From Scybalousia_A sp963588535 (lineage in GTDB: Bacteria > Bacteroidota > Bacteroidia > Bacteroidales > P3), in assembly GCA_963588535.1 (NCBI GenBank), contig CAVAII010000049.1, forward strand, positions 1 to 8,789: DNA of 8,789 nt, written 5' to 3'. Position numbers and translations under genes: made by a program. The notes beneath the pieces were generated by a model. It was not told the DNA's origin. It made no database searches and was given only the letters and a program-made list of their open reading frames with translations. Below, piece after piece: positions 1-5,716 of this stretch (position 1 is its first letter; each line of letters opens with the position of its first letter).

Positions 1-669
1 GTTTTAAGTCTAATATTTGTTGGATGTAAGTCTAATAAGAACTCACAAACAGTTGAAAATACGGATACTACAATGAAAGAAGAGAAACAAACTACAATTC
101 TTATTTCTACTCCTTACGGAGACATGAAAGCGATTTTGTATAATCAAACACCGCAACATCGTGATAATTTCATCAAAATCATAAAAGACGGTGTTTTGGA
201 TTCAACTTTGTTCCATAGAGTGATACAAGGATTTATGATTCAGGGAGGTGACCCAACCAGTAAGACTGCTAAGAAAGGTCAAATGTTAGGTAGTGGCGAT
301 TTAGGCTATAGAGTGCCTGCCGAGTTTAATAGCAATCTTATTCATAAGAAAGGTGCATTGGCTGCTGCAAGAGATATGAATCCTCAAAAGGCTTCTTCTG
401 CTTGTCAATTCTACATCTGTCAGGGCAAAGTCTATACTATGGCAGAGTTAAACAACTTTGAGATGCGTATGAATAGGACTTTCACCGAATTACAACGCCA
501 AACATATACCACAGAAGGCGGAGTACCGTTCTTAGATGGAGACTACACTGTTTTTGGTCAGGTTATAGAGGGATTAGATATAATAGACTCTATTGCCAAA
601 GTGAAAACAGATAGAAATGATAGGCCTTTGGAGGATATTCGTATGACGGTGAAAATCGTAGAAGAGTAA
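1..669 (+). CDS. Cyclophilin-type peptidyl-prolyl cis-trans isomerase lipoprotein (5' truncated)
   Basis: This enzyme isomerises Xaa-Pro peptide bonds, and as a lipoprotein it would assist folding in the periplasm. The reading frame is open from base 1, so the gene starts left of the window and ATG 73 is not its true start. The first codons give a hydrophobic segment ending LIFVGC (codons 4-9), a lipoprotein signal-peptide end with Cys at codon 9, followed by a polar linker rich in N, S and T. The cyclophilin domain spans about codons 31-222. FHRVIQGFMIQGGDP (codons 71-85) carries the catalytic Arg and the Phe/Met/Gln pocket; ACQFYIC and FLDGDYTVFG follow, with Phe and Tyr where human CypA has Trp121 and His126. 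About 36 residues are inserted between the last two motifs, which I recall as usual in Bacteroidetes relatives. No acidic residues follow the Cys, so a surface-export signal is not evident. The family call is very secure; the lipoprotein call is likely. Confidence 0.93.
   Translation, partial: VLSLIFVGCKSNKNSQTVENTDTTMKEEKQTTILISTPYGDMKAILYNQTPQHRDNFIKIIKDGVLDSTLFHRVIQGFMIQGGDPTSKTAKKGQMLGSGDLGYRVPAEFNSNLIHKKGALAAARDMNPQKASSACQFYICQGKVYTMAELNNFEMRMNRTFTELQRQTYTTEGGVPFLDGDYTVFGQVIEGLDIIDSIAKVKTDRNDRPLEDIRMTVKIVEE
7..27 (+). other. Lipoprotein signal peptide end (lipobox) of the isomerase
   Basis: Codons 3-9 read S-L-I-F-V-G-C, in frame with the isomerase. Gly at -1 and Cys at +1 fit signal peptidase II cleavage. 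Phe at -3 is less common than Leu, but looser lipoboxes are tolerated in Bacteroidetes. The charged n-region lies outside the window, so the signal peptide is only partly seen. Confidence 0.7.
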
Positions 670-712
670 AAAATAAGAATAAAAGAATAATTTTTTAATT
701 GTTAAGCATAAT

Positions 713-1747
713 ATGTTGCAGGATACAATAAAAGAGAAGTTGGAGGAAGTAAAAAAATTGTCTGCCTCCACACAAGAAGAGATAGAAAAGATAAGAATAG
801 AATATCTTGGCAAGAAAGGATTGATGAATGACTTGTTTGCTCAATTCAAAGACGTACCTAATGAACACAAAAAAGAGGCAGGAATGTTGCTTAATGAATT
901 GAAAAACAATATTCAATCAAGAATAGATAGTCTAAAAGACAAAATAGAACAAAAACAAGAAGAACTACGTCCAAAAGAAGACTTAACCAAACCAGCAGAT
1001 ATGTATTCATTGGGTAGTATTCACCCATTGACAACGGTTAGAAAGGAGATTATTGATATATTCTCTCATTTGGGTTACACAGTAGCACAAGGACCTGAGA
1101 TAGAAGATGATTGGCACGTATTCTCTGCACTAAACTTTCCAAAGGAACACCCTGCCAGAGATATGCAAGATACATTCTTTGTGGAGAATAGAGAAGATGA
1201 TAACAATATCTTACTTCGTACTCACACCTCTTCTGTACAGGTTAGAGAGATGGAAAAACAACAACCGCCAATTCGTATAATTGCTCCAGGAAGAGTATTT
1301 CGTAATGAGGCAATATCAGCACGTGCTCACTGCATATTCCATCAAGTAGAAGGTTTGTATATAGACAAAGGAGTAAGTTTTGCAGATTTGAAACAGACTT
1401 TGCTTTATTTTGTAAAGGAGATGTTTGGTAGCGATACAAAGATACGTTTGCGTCCTTCATATTTCCCATTCACCGAGCCAAGTGCAGAGATGGATATATC
1501 TTGTACTATATGCGGTGGCAAAGGTTGTAATATCTGCAAACACACAGGTTGGTTAGAGATATTAGGTTGCGGTATGGTCGATCCAAATGTACTAAGGGCT
1601 TCGAATATAGATGATAGTGTCTATTCAGGATTTGCTTTTGGTATGGGAATAGAGCGTATTGCTATGCTAAAATATGATGTCAAGGATTTGAGACAATATT
1701 TTGAGAACGATATTCGTTTCCTTGATCAATTTTCTTCTACAATATAG
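713..1747 (+). CDS. pheS: Phenylalanine--tRNA ligase alpha subunit
   Basis: This is the catalytic alpha chain of the cytoplasmic (alpha-beta)2 phenylalanyl-tRNA synthetase, which charges tRNA-Phe. The length of 344 residues is normal. Residues 1-90 form the N-terminal helical, coiled-coil tRNA-binding arm, including YLGKKG at 31-36. The class II core follows: motif 1 region HPLTTVRKEI (104-113), motif 2 region with FRNEAISARAHCIFHQVEG (196-214), the phenylalanine-pocket segment FPFTEPSAEMD (251-261), CGMVDPNVL (286-294) and motif 3 GFAFGMGIER (306-315). A four-cysteine insert, C-x2-C-x4-C-x2-C at 264-275, looks like a zinc knuckle and is shared with several phyla, including Bacillus as I recall. 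The start at 713 fits the family N-terminus. The preceding 43-bp gap is A+T-rich with no recognisable Shine-Dalgarno. The partner pheT is not in the window, so the subunits are not encoded side by side here. folB follows after 8 bp. Confidence 0.98.
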   Translation: MLQDTIKEKLEEVKKLSASTQEEIEKIRIEYLGKKGLMNDLFAQFKDVPNEHKKEAGMLLNELKNNIQSRIDSLKDKIEQKQEELRPKEDLTKPADMYSLGSIHPLTTVRKEIIDIFSHLGYTVAQGPEIEDDWHVFSALNFPKEHPARDMQDTFFVENREDDNNILLRTHTSSVQVREMEKQQPPIRIIAPGRVFRNEAISARAHCIFHQVEGLYIDKGVSFADLKQTLLYFVKEMFGSDTKIRLRPSYFPFTEPSAEMDISCTICGGKGCNICKHTGWLEILGCGMVDPNVLRASNIDDSVYSGFAFGMGIERIAMLKYDVKDLRQYFENDIRFLDQFSSTI

Positions 1748-1755
1748 GTCGTAAG

Positions 1756-2106
1756 ATGTCAGTTATTTCCATTGAAAATATGAGATTTTATGCTCATCAT
1801 GGTTGTTTTGATCAGGAGCAGACAATAGGTACTAATTTTTTGGTAAGTATCTACTTTGAGGTTAATACCGATTTGGCAGAAGAGACGGATGATATAGACG
1901 ATACCGTAGATTATTCCAAAGTCTATGCTATTGTGAAAGAGCAGATGAGTATTCCTTCTCATTTATTGGAAAGAGTTGGTCGTAGGATTATAGATAAGGT
2001 AGAGGAGGAGTTTGCTTCGGTAAAGAATATAAGATTAAAGATAAGCAAACTTAACCCTCCAGTTGGAGGACAAATGGATTGCGTTAGCGTAGAATTGAAT
2101 ACATAG
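1756..2106 (+). CDS. folB: Dihydroneopterin aldolase
   Basis: FolB cleaves 7,8-dihydroneopterin to 6-hydroxymethyl-7,8-dihydropterin and glycolaldehyde in cytoplasmic folate synthesis. The 116-residue length is typical for this small enzyme, which assembles into a ring-shaped oligomer. Visible motifs are MRFYAHHGCFDQEQTIG (9-25), with Glu21 matching the pterin-contacting Glu22 of the S. aureus enzyme; DTVDYSKVY (49-57), with Tyr53 as the active-site tyrosine; LLERVGRRI (70-78), with Glu72 matching the pterin-anchoring Glu; and ISKLNPPVGG (96-105), with Lys98 as the catalytic lysine. All key residues are present, so it should be active. It lies 8 bp after pheS and 5 bp before the phospholipase D-type gene, which implies co-transcription. 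No other folate gene is nearby. An alternative epimerase-only role (FolX type) is less likely given the intact aldolase residues. Confidence 0.95.
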   Translation: MSVISIENMRFYAHHGCFDQEQTIGTNFLVSIYFEVNTDLAEETDDIDDTVDYSKVYAIVKEQMSIPSHLLERVGRRIIDKVEEEFASVKNIRLKISKLNPPVGGQMDCVSVELNT

Positions 2107-2111
2107 AGTTA

Positions 2112-3191
2112 ATGACACAGAACAACACAGAGAAATATGTTCTTTTTGATGACAATCTAAAGTTGTACGATGCGATGCTTGATGATATAAGCAGAGCAAA
2201 ACGTGTTATTTTCTTAGAGACTTTTCGCTTTGGCAAGGGTGCAATGGGTGATAAATTCCTGTTAGCCTTGTACAAAAAAGCAAAAGAAGGCGTGATGATA
2301 AAACTACTTCTTGACGCTTGGGGTACAGGTAGGGATTTGTCGTATTTCCAAATACTTTTGGACAGTGGAGTAGAGATTAGACTATATCGTAAGATGCGTC
2401 TAACCAAAGGACTACTTGCCAAAAACCATTGTCGTAACCATAGAAAATTGCTTATAATCGACTCGGAGATTGCTTATATGGGGTCGGCAAATATTACTGC
2501 CTATAGCGTCTCGTGGCGAGAACTTAATCTGCGTACTACAGACCATAAATTGCTTACTGTATTTAGACGAAGTTTTAGGGATTCTTTTCGCACATATAAT
2601 AAATATGATATTCCAATGGTTGCAAGTAACAAGAGTTATCATGTAGATGATTGGATTTTTATACAAGAATACCCCGACAGTGTAAGACAAAGGATAAAGT
2701 CTAAGTACGAAAAATTGATTAGAGAGGCAAAAAAGAAGATTATAATCGAGACTCCGTATTTTTTGCCAGGACATGCTTTGCGTAAGATGTTGATTGATGC
2801 TGCTCAAAGGGGTGTTGAGGTAACTGTTCACGTACCTTATAATTCGGACGTAAGAGTTGTGGACATTATTCGTCGACATTATACTGGTATCTTGTACGAG
2901 GCAGGAGTTAGATTCAAATTCTATGTTCCTTCTAACCTACATGCCAAAAGCCTTATGGTAGATGATGAGATTTTCTCTATTTCTTCGGCTAATTTTGATT
3001 ATAGAAGTTTTCGTTATCAGTATGAAATAGCGTTGATTGGCAAGAAAAAAAGTATTATTGATCAACTAAAACAGCATTACGCCTACACCGAGCAGTATAG
3101 CAAGGATTTCGATTATAATACATGGAAAGATCGTCCGAATATAGACAAGATGATAGAGTATATTCTCTTACCTTTCAGATATTTAATGTAA
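2112..3191 (+). CDS. Phospholipase D superfamily protein, cardiolipin-synthase type
   Basis: This protein probably makes cardiolipin by transferring a phosphatidyl group to phosphatidylglycerol or a related lipid alcohol. It has two HKD (H-x-K-x4-D) motifs. The first is His110/Lys112/Asp117, followed by the GSAN signature at 124-127. The second is His277/Lys279/Asp284, followed by SSANFDYRSF (291-300). The paired motifs, the ETPYFLPG segment (213-220) between them and the SxNxDxRS tail are characteristic of cardiolipin synthases rather than PLD nucleases. At 359 residues it is shorter than ClsA-type enzymes and has no N-terminal transmembrane helices, so it resembles the soluble ClsB/ClsC size class. 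The last 16 residues (KMIEYILLPFRYLM at the end) could form an amphipathic helix that touches the membrane. It sits 5 bp after folB and 7 bp before the sigma-54 activator gene. The superfamily is certain; the substrate is inferred. Confidence 0.88.
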   Translation: MTQNNTEKYVLFDDNLKLYDAMLDDISRAKRVIFLETFRFGKGAMGDKFLLALYKKAKEGVMIKLLLDAWGTGRDLSYFQILLDSGVEIRLYRKMRLTKGLLAKNHCRNHRKLLIIDSEIAYMGSANITAYSVSWRELNLRTTDHKLLTVFRRSFRDSFRTYNKYDIPMVASNKSYHVDDWIFIQEYPDSVRQRIKSKYEKLIREAKKKIIIETPYFLPGHALRKMLIDAAQRGVEVTVHVPYNSDVRVVDIIRRHYTGILYEAGVRFKFYVPSNLHAKSLMVDDEIFSISSANFDYRSFRYQYEIALIGKKKSIIDQLKQHYAYTEQYSKDFDYNTWKDRPNIDKMIEYILLPFRYLM

Positions 3192-3198
3192 TAATATA

Positions 3199-4428
3199 AT
3201 GGCAGATATTCAAGCAATCAAACAGAGATTTGGAATTATTGGCAACGATCCTCAATTGATACACGCCATTACGGTTGCAGTTGAGGTAGCAGTTACAGAT
3301 ATGAGTGTATTAGTTATGGGTGAGAGTGGAGTTGGTAAAGAGGTATTTTCGAAAATAATACACACTAACTCACCGAGAAAACATGGCAAATACATTGCAG
3401 TGAATTGCGGTGCAATACCCGAAGGTACGATAGAAAGCGAATTGTTTGGGCATGTGAAAGGTGCTTTTACTAACGCAGATAGAGATCGTAAGGGTTATTT
3501 TGCAGAAGCCGACAAAGGGACTATATTTCTGGACGAGGTGGGAGAACTACCTATGAATATGCAAGTAAAACTTCTTCGAGTATTAGAAAGCGGAGAGTAT
3601 CTACCTGTAGGAAGTAGCAAGACGATGCATTGTGATGTGCGAGTAGTAGCAGCAACCAATGTTAATTTGATAAATGCTATCGAGAAAGGTAAATTCCGTG
3701 AGGACTTGTATTACAGACTAAATCAAATATCTATAACAATACCTCCGCTAAGAAAAAGAAAAGAGGACATATATATGCTTTTCAAACGATTCGCAGTAGA
3801 TCAGGCTGAAAAATATAATATGCCCCATATCTCCTTAACAGCAGATGCGAGAGAATATCTTAAGAATTATCCATGGCAAGGTAATGTTAGACAATTGAAG
3901 AATATTGCCGAGCAGATATCCATAATAGAAAAAGATAGAGAGATTGACTCCCAGACGCTTAGACAATACATTCCGCCTGTAAATACTTTGCCTACGATAG
4001 TAGAAGCGAAGGATCAGACAATAGATGCAGACGAGGCGTTATACACTATATATCAGAATCAAAAAGAAATAAACAATCTAAGAAAGGAAGTAGATCAAAT
4101 CAAAAGCATTCTTACTTCTTTTATGCAGGCTACTAAACAAAATGGTCCATTATTACTTGGACAGCACGGATACACACAAACCGATATCGTACCTACTATT
4201 AACACGCCGATAGATACCGAGCCAGTTGAAGACAAGAAAGATAAAGATAAATCAATCATTCAAATAGAAGAACCCGAGACACTACCTACCTTAGAGGAAG
4301 TAGAACGTAAGATGATTATCTCGGCATTGAAGAGAAACAATGGCAAACGTTCGTTGGCAGCAAAAGAACTTGGTATATCCGAACGTACAATGTACAGAAA
4401 GATTAATGATTATAATCTTGGGGATTGA
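3199..4428 (+). CDS. Sigma-54-dependent transcriptional activator, no sensor domain
   Basis: This is a bacterial enhancer-binding protein that uses ATP hydrolysis to open promoters bound by sigma-54 RNA polymerase. Residues 1-15 are a short leader, with no receiver, GAF or PAS domain. The AAA+ domain covers about 15-255: Walker A GESGVGKE (41-48), the sigma-54-contacting L1 loop GAFTNA (88-93; usual form GAFTGA), Walker B GTIFLDE (107-113), arginine-finger region FREDLYYRL (166-174) and sensor II segment WQGNVRQLKN (226-235). Residues about 278-310 look like a coiled coil, followed by a charged linker. The Fis-type helix-turn-helix is at about 365-409 (SLAAKELGISERTMYRKI, 385-402). The layout matches a sensor-less regulator I recall as conserved in Bacteroidales. 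With no sensor domain its activity may be set by expression level or a partner protein. Its stop overlaps the aroA start by one base. Targets are unknown; no good -24/-12 promoter was seen in the window. Confidence 0.93.
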   Translation: MADIQAIKQRFGIIGNDPQLIHAITVAVEVAVTDMSVLVMGESGVGKEVFSKIIHTNSPRKHGKYIAVNCGAIPEGTIESELFGHVKGAFTNADRDRKGYFAEADKGTIFLDEVGELPMNMQVKLLRVLESGEYLPVGSSKTMHCDVRVVAATNVNLINAIEKGKFREDLYYRLNQISITIPPLRKRKEDIYMLFKRFAVDQAEKYNMPHISLTADAREYLKNYPWQGNVRQLKNIAEQISIIEKDREIDSQTLRQYIPPVNTLPTIVEAKDQTIDADEALYTIYQNQKEINNLRKEVDQIKSILTSFMQATKQNGPLLLGQHGYTQTDIVPTINTPIDTEPVEDKKDKDKSIIQIEEPETLPTLEEVERKMIISALKRNNGKRSLAAKELGISERTMYRKINDYNLGD

Positions 4429-5714
4429 TGTTCAAAAAAAGTATTTCACTCAAATATAAAAAGCAAATAGAAGAAAACCTTGTTGTTAATATACCTTCTT
4501 CCAAGAGTATATCAAATAGGTTACTTGTTATCAGAGATTTATCTTCGGATAATGGAGATATAGAGGATATTAGTACGAGTGAGGATACTTGGATGTTAAA
4601 TAACTTTATTCAAGCCTCTGCAAACAAGACAAATAGTACGTTTTTCTGTAAGAATTCTGGGGCAGTAATTAGATTCCTTTTAGCATTACTCGCAACAAAA
4701 GAAGGTTCTTGGACGATAGATGCAGATAAACGTATGCAAAATAGACCATTACTGCCTTTAATAGATATCCTAAACGAATTAGGTGCAGATATAAGGATAA
4801 GAGACAAAGAGAATATCTTTCCAATAAGAATATATGGCAAGAAATTATCGTCAAAGGGAGTAATAGTCTTAGAGAATAATCTTACAAGTCAGATAATTAG
4901 TGCTTTATTGCTTATATCCACAAAGATAACTAATGGACTTACTCTAAGATTACCACCGAATCAAGTCTCAAAGCCATATATTGATATGACAATTGCGTTA
5001 TTGAATAGATTTGGGGCGAATATTAAGGTAATAGATAACTTACTTGTTTGCAGTGAAGGAAGGTATAAATTTAACAATATTAGAGTAGAAAAAGATTATT
5101 CTTGTGCAAGTTTCTTTTATCTCTATGTTGCAGTAGGTAAGTTGCGATGGCTAAGGATTAAGTCTTTGCAAGCAAGTACTTTACAGGGAGATTACGTTTG
5201 TGTAGACTTATTTCAGAGGTTAGGAGTGCGGACAATATTCGATAGTGATGGGGCAATACTATATTATGATAAGGAGTTAGCAAAAGAGAGTCTAAAATTA
5301 GAGTTTGATTTACAAGATTATCCTGATTTATTCTGTCCACTTGTAGTCGGTAGTTACCTTTCTGGCAAAGAGACCTCAATAATTAATCTATCAAGTCTAA
5401 AAGTCAAGGAATCAGATAGATTAGAAAATATGATAAAAGAATTAAACAAATTAGGCAAACGTTGTTATAGACAAGAAGATAATTTGTTTATCCAACCAAT
5501 CTCCGATAATAGTCTGCAACCTAGTAATATAGGCTTTTCTAATACTCAAACCACAACCCCCTTATTTCACACCTACGAAGACCATCGTATAGCCATGTCT
5601 TTAAGTGCTATTGCCTTTGTTTGCAGTAGTATAGAGATAGAAAACCCTGCTTGTGTTAGCAAATCTTTTGCTGATTTCTGGGATCAGGCAAGTAAGTTTT
5701 TTGATCTTTGCTAA
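4428..5714 (+). CDS. aroA: 3-phosphoshikimate 1-carboxyvinyltransferase (EPSP synthase)
   Basis: AroA transfers the enolpyruvyl group of phosphoenolpyruvate to shikimate 3-phosphate, the sixth step of the shikimate pathway to chorismate. The length of 428 residues is normal. Motifs in order are PSSKSISNR (23-31, catalytic Lys26), NSGAVIRFL (76-84), RMQNRPL (102-108), TSQIISALLL (153-162), SKPYIDMT (181-188), DYSCASFFY (223-231), DLQDYPD (294-300, with Asp294 matching catalytic Asp313 of E. coli), KVKESDRL (325-332), YEDHRIAM (383-390) and VSKSFADF (410-417). All catalytic residues appear present. ATG 4428 overlaps the upstream TGA stop as TGATG, a geometry that suggests translational coupling; a TTG at 4425 is possible but adds only one residue. 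The sequence is diverged around the phosphoenolpyruvate loop (NSG-A-V-I-R), so inhibitor sensitivity cannot be read from it. It is the last gene of the plus-strand run, and its stop overlaps the convergent ispG stop. Confidence 0.96.
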   Translation: MFKKSISLKYKKQIEENLVVNIPSSKSISNRLLVIRDLSSDNGDIEDISTSEDTWMLNNFIQASANKTNSTFFCKNSGAVIRFLLALLATKEGSWTIDADKRMQNRPLLPLIDILNELGADIRIRDKENIFPIRIYGKKLSSKGVIVLENNLTSQIISALLLISTKITNGLTLRLPPNQVSKPYIDMTIALLNRFGANIKVIDNLLVCSEGRYKFNNIRVEKDYSCASFFYLYVAVGKLRWLRIKSLQASTLQGDYVCVDLFQRLGVRTIFDSDGAILYYDKELAKESLKLEFDLQDYPDLFCPLVVGSYLSGKETSIINLSSLKVKESDRLENMIKELNKLGKRCYRQEDNLFIQPISDNSLQPSNIGFSNTQTTTPLFHTYEDHRIAMSLSAIAFVCSSIEIENPACVSKSFADFWDQASKFFDLC

Positions 5715-5716
5715 CA
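5654..5716. repeat. 10-bp perfect inverted repeat across the convergent aroA/ispG ends
   Basis: TGTTAGCAAA (5654-5663) is the exact reverse complement of TTTGCTAACA (5707-5716), with a 43-nt loop between. The left arm can also fold locally: AGCAAA (5658-5663) pairs with TTTGCT (5667-5672) around a 3-nt loop. The loop contains a further small inverted repeat, CTGAT/ATCAG (5671-5675 and 5683-5687), and a run of six T (5697-5702). The right arm contains the stop codons of both genes. Neither strand has a T-run directly after the outer stem, so this is not a textbook intrinsic terminator. It could protect 3' ends or cause pausing where the two transcripts meet. Chance under coding constraint remains possible. 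Confidence 0.4.

Noticed and set aside
688..695. Possible Bacteroidetes -7 element (TAATTTTT, compared with TAnnTTTG) just before pheS
   Set aside because: The final G is missing, there is no TTTG element about 20 bp upstream, and the gap is so A+T-rich that such matches are expected by chance.
574..916. Minus-strand open frames over the isomerase/pheS junction, rich in Phe, Tyr and Cys
   Set aside because: They are complements of A-rich coding sequence; they overlap two certain genes and have no supporting motif.
1112..1129. Sigma-54 (-24/-12) promoter-like sequence TGGCACG...CTGCA inside pheS
   Set aside because: The GG and GC elements are separated by 12 bp instead of the required 10, and the site is fully explained by conserved PheS residues (DWHVFSALN).
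2084..2879. Two minus-strand open frames opposite the phospholipase D-type gene
   Set aside because: They lie antisense to a gene with both HKD motifs intact, and their translations show no recognisable domain and unnatural composition.
5671..5702. CTGAT/ATCAG hairpin followed by six T as an intrinsic terminator for aroA
   Set aside because: The stem is only 5 bp with little G+C, the T-run begins 9 nt after it, and the site is inside the aroA coding sequence.
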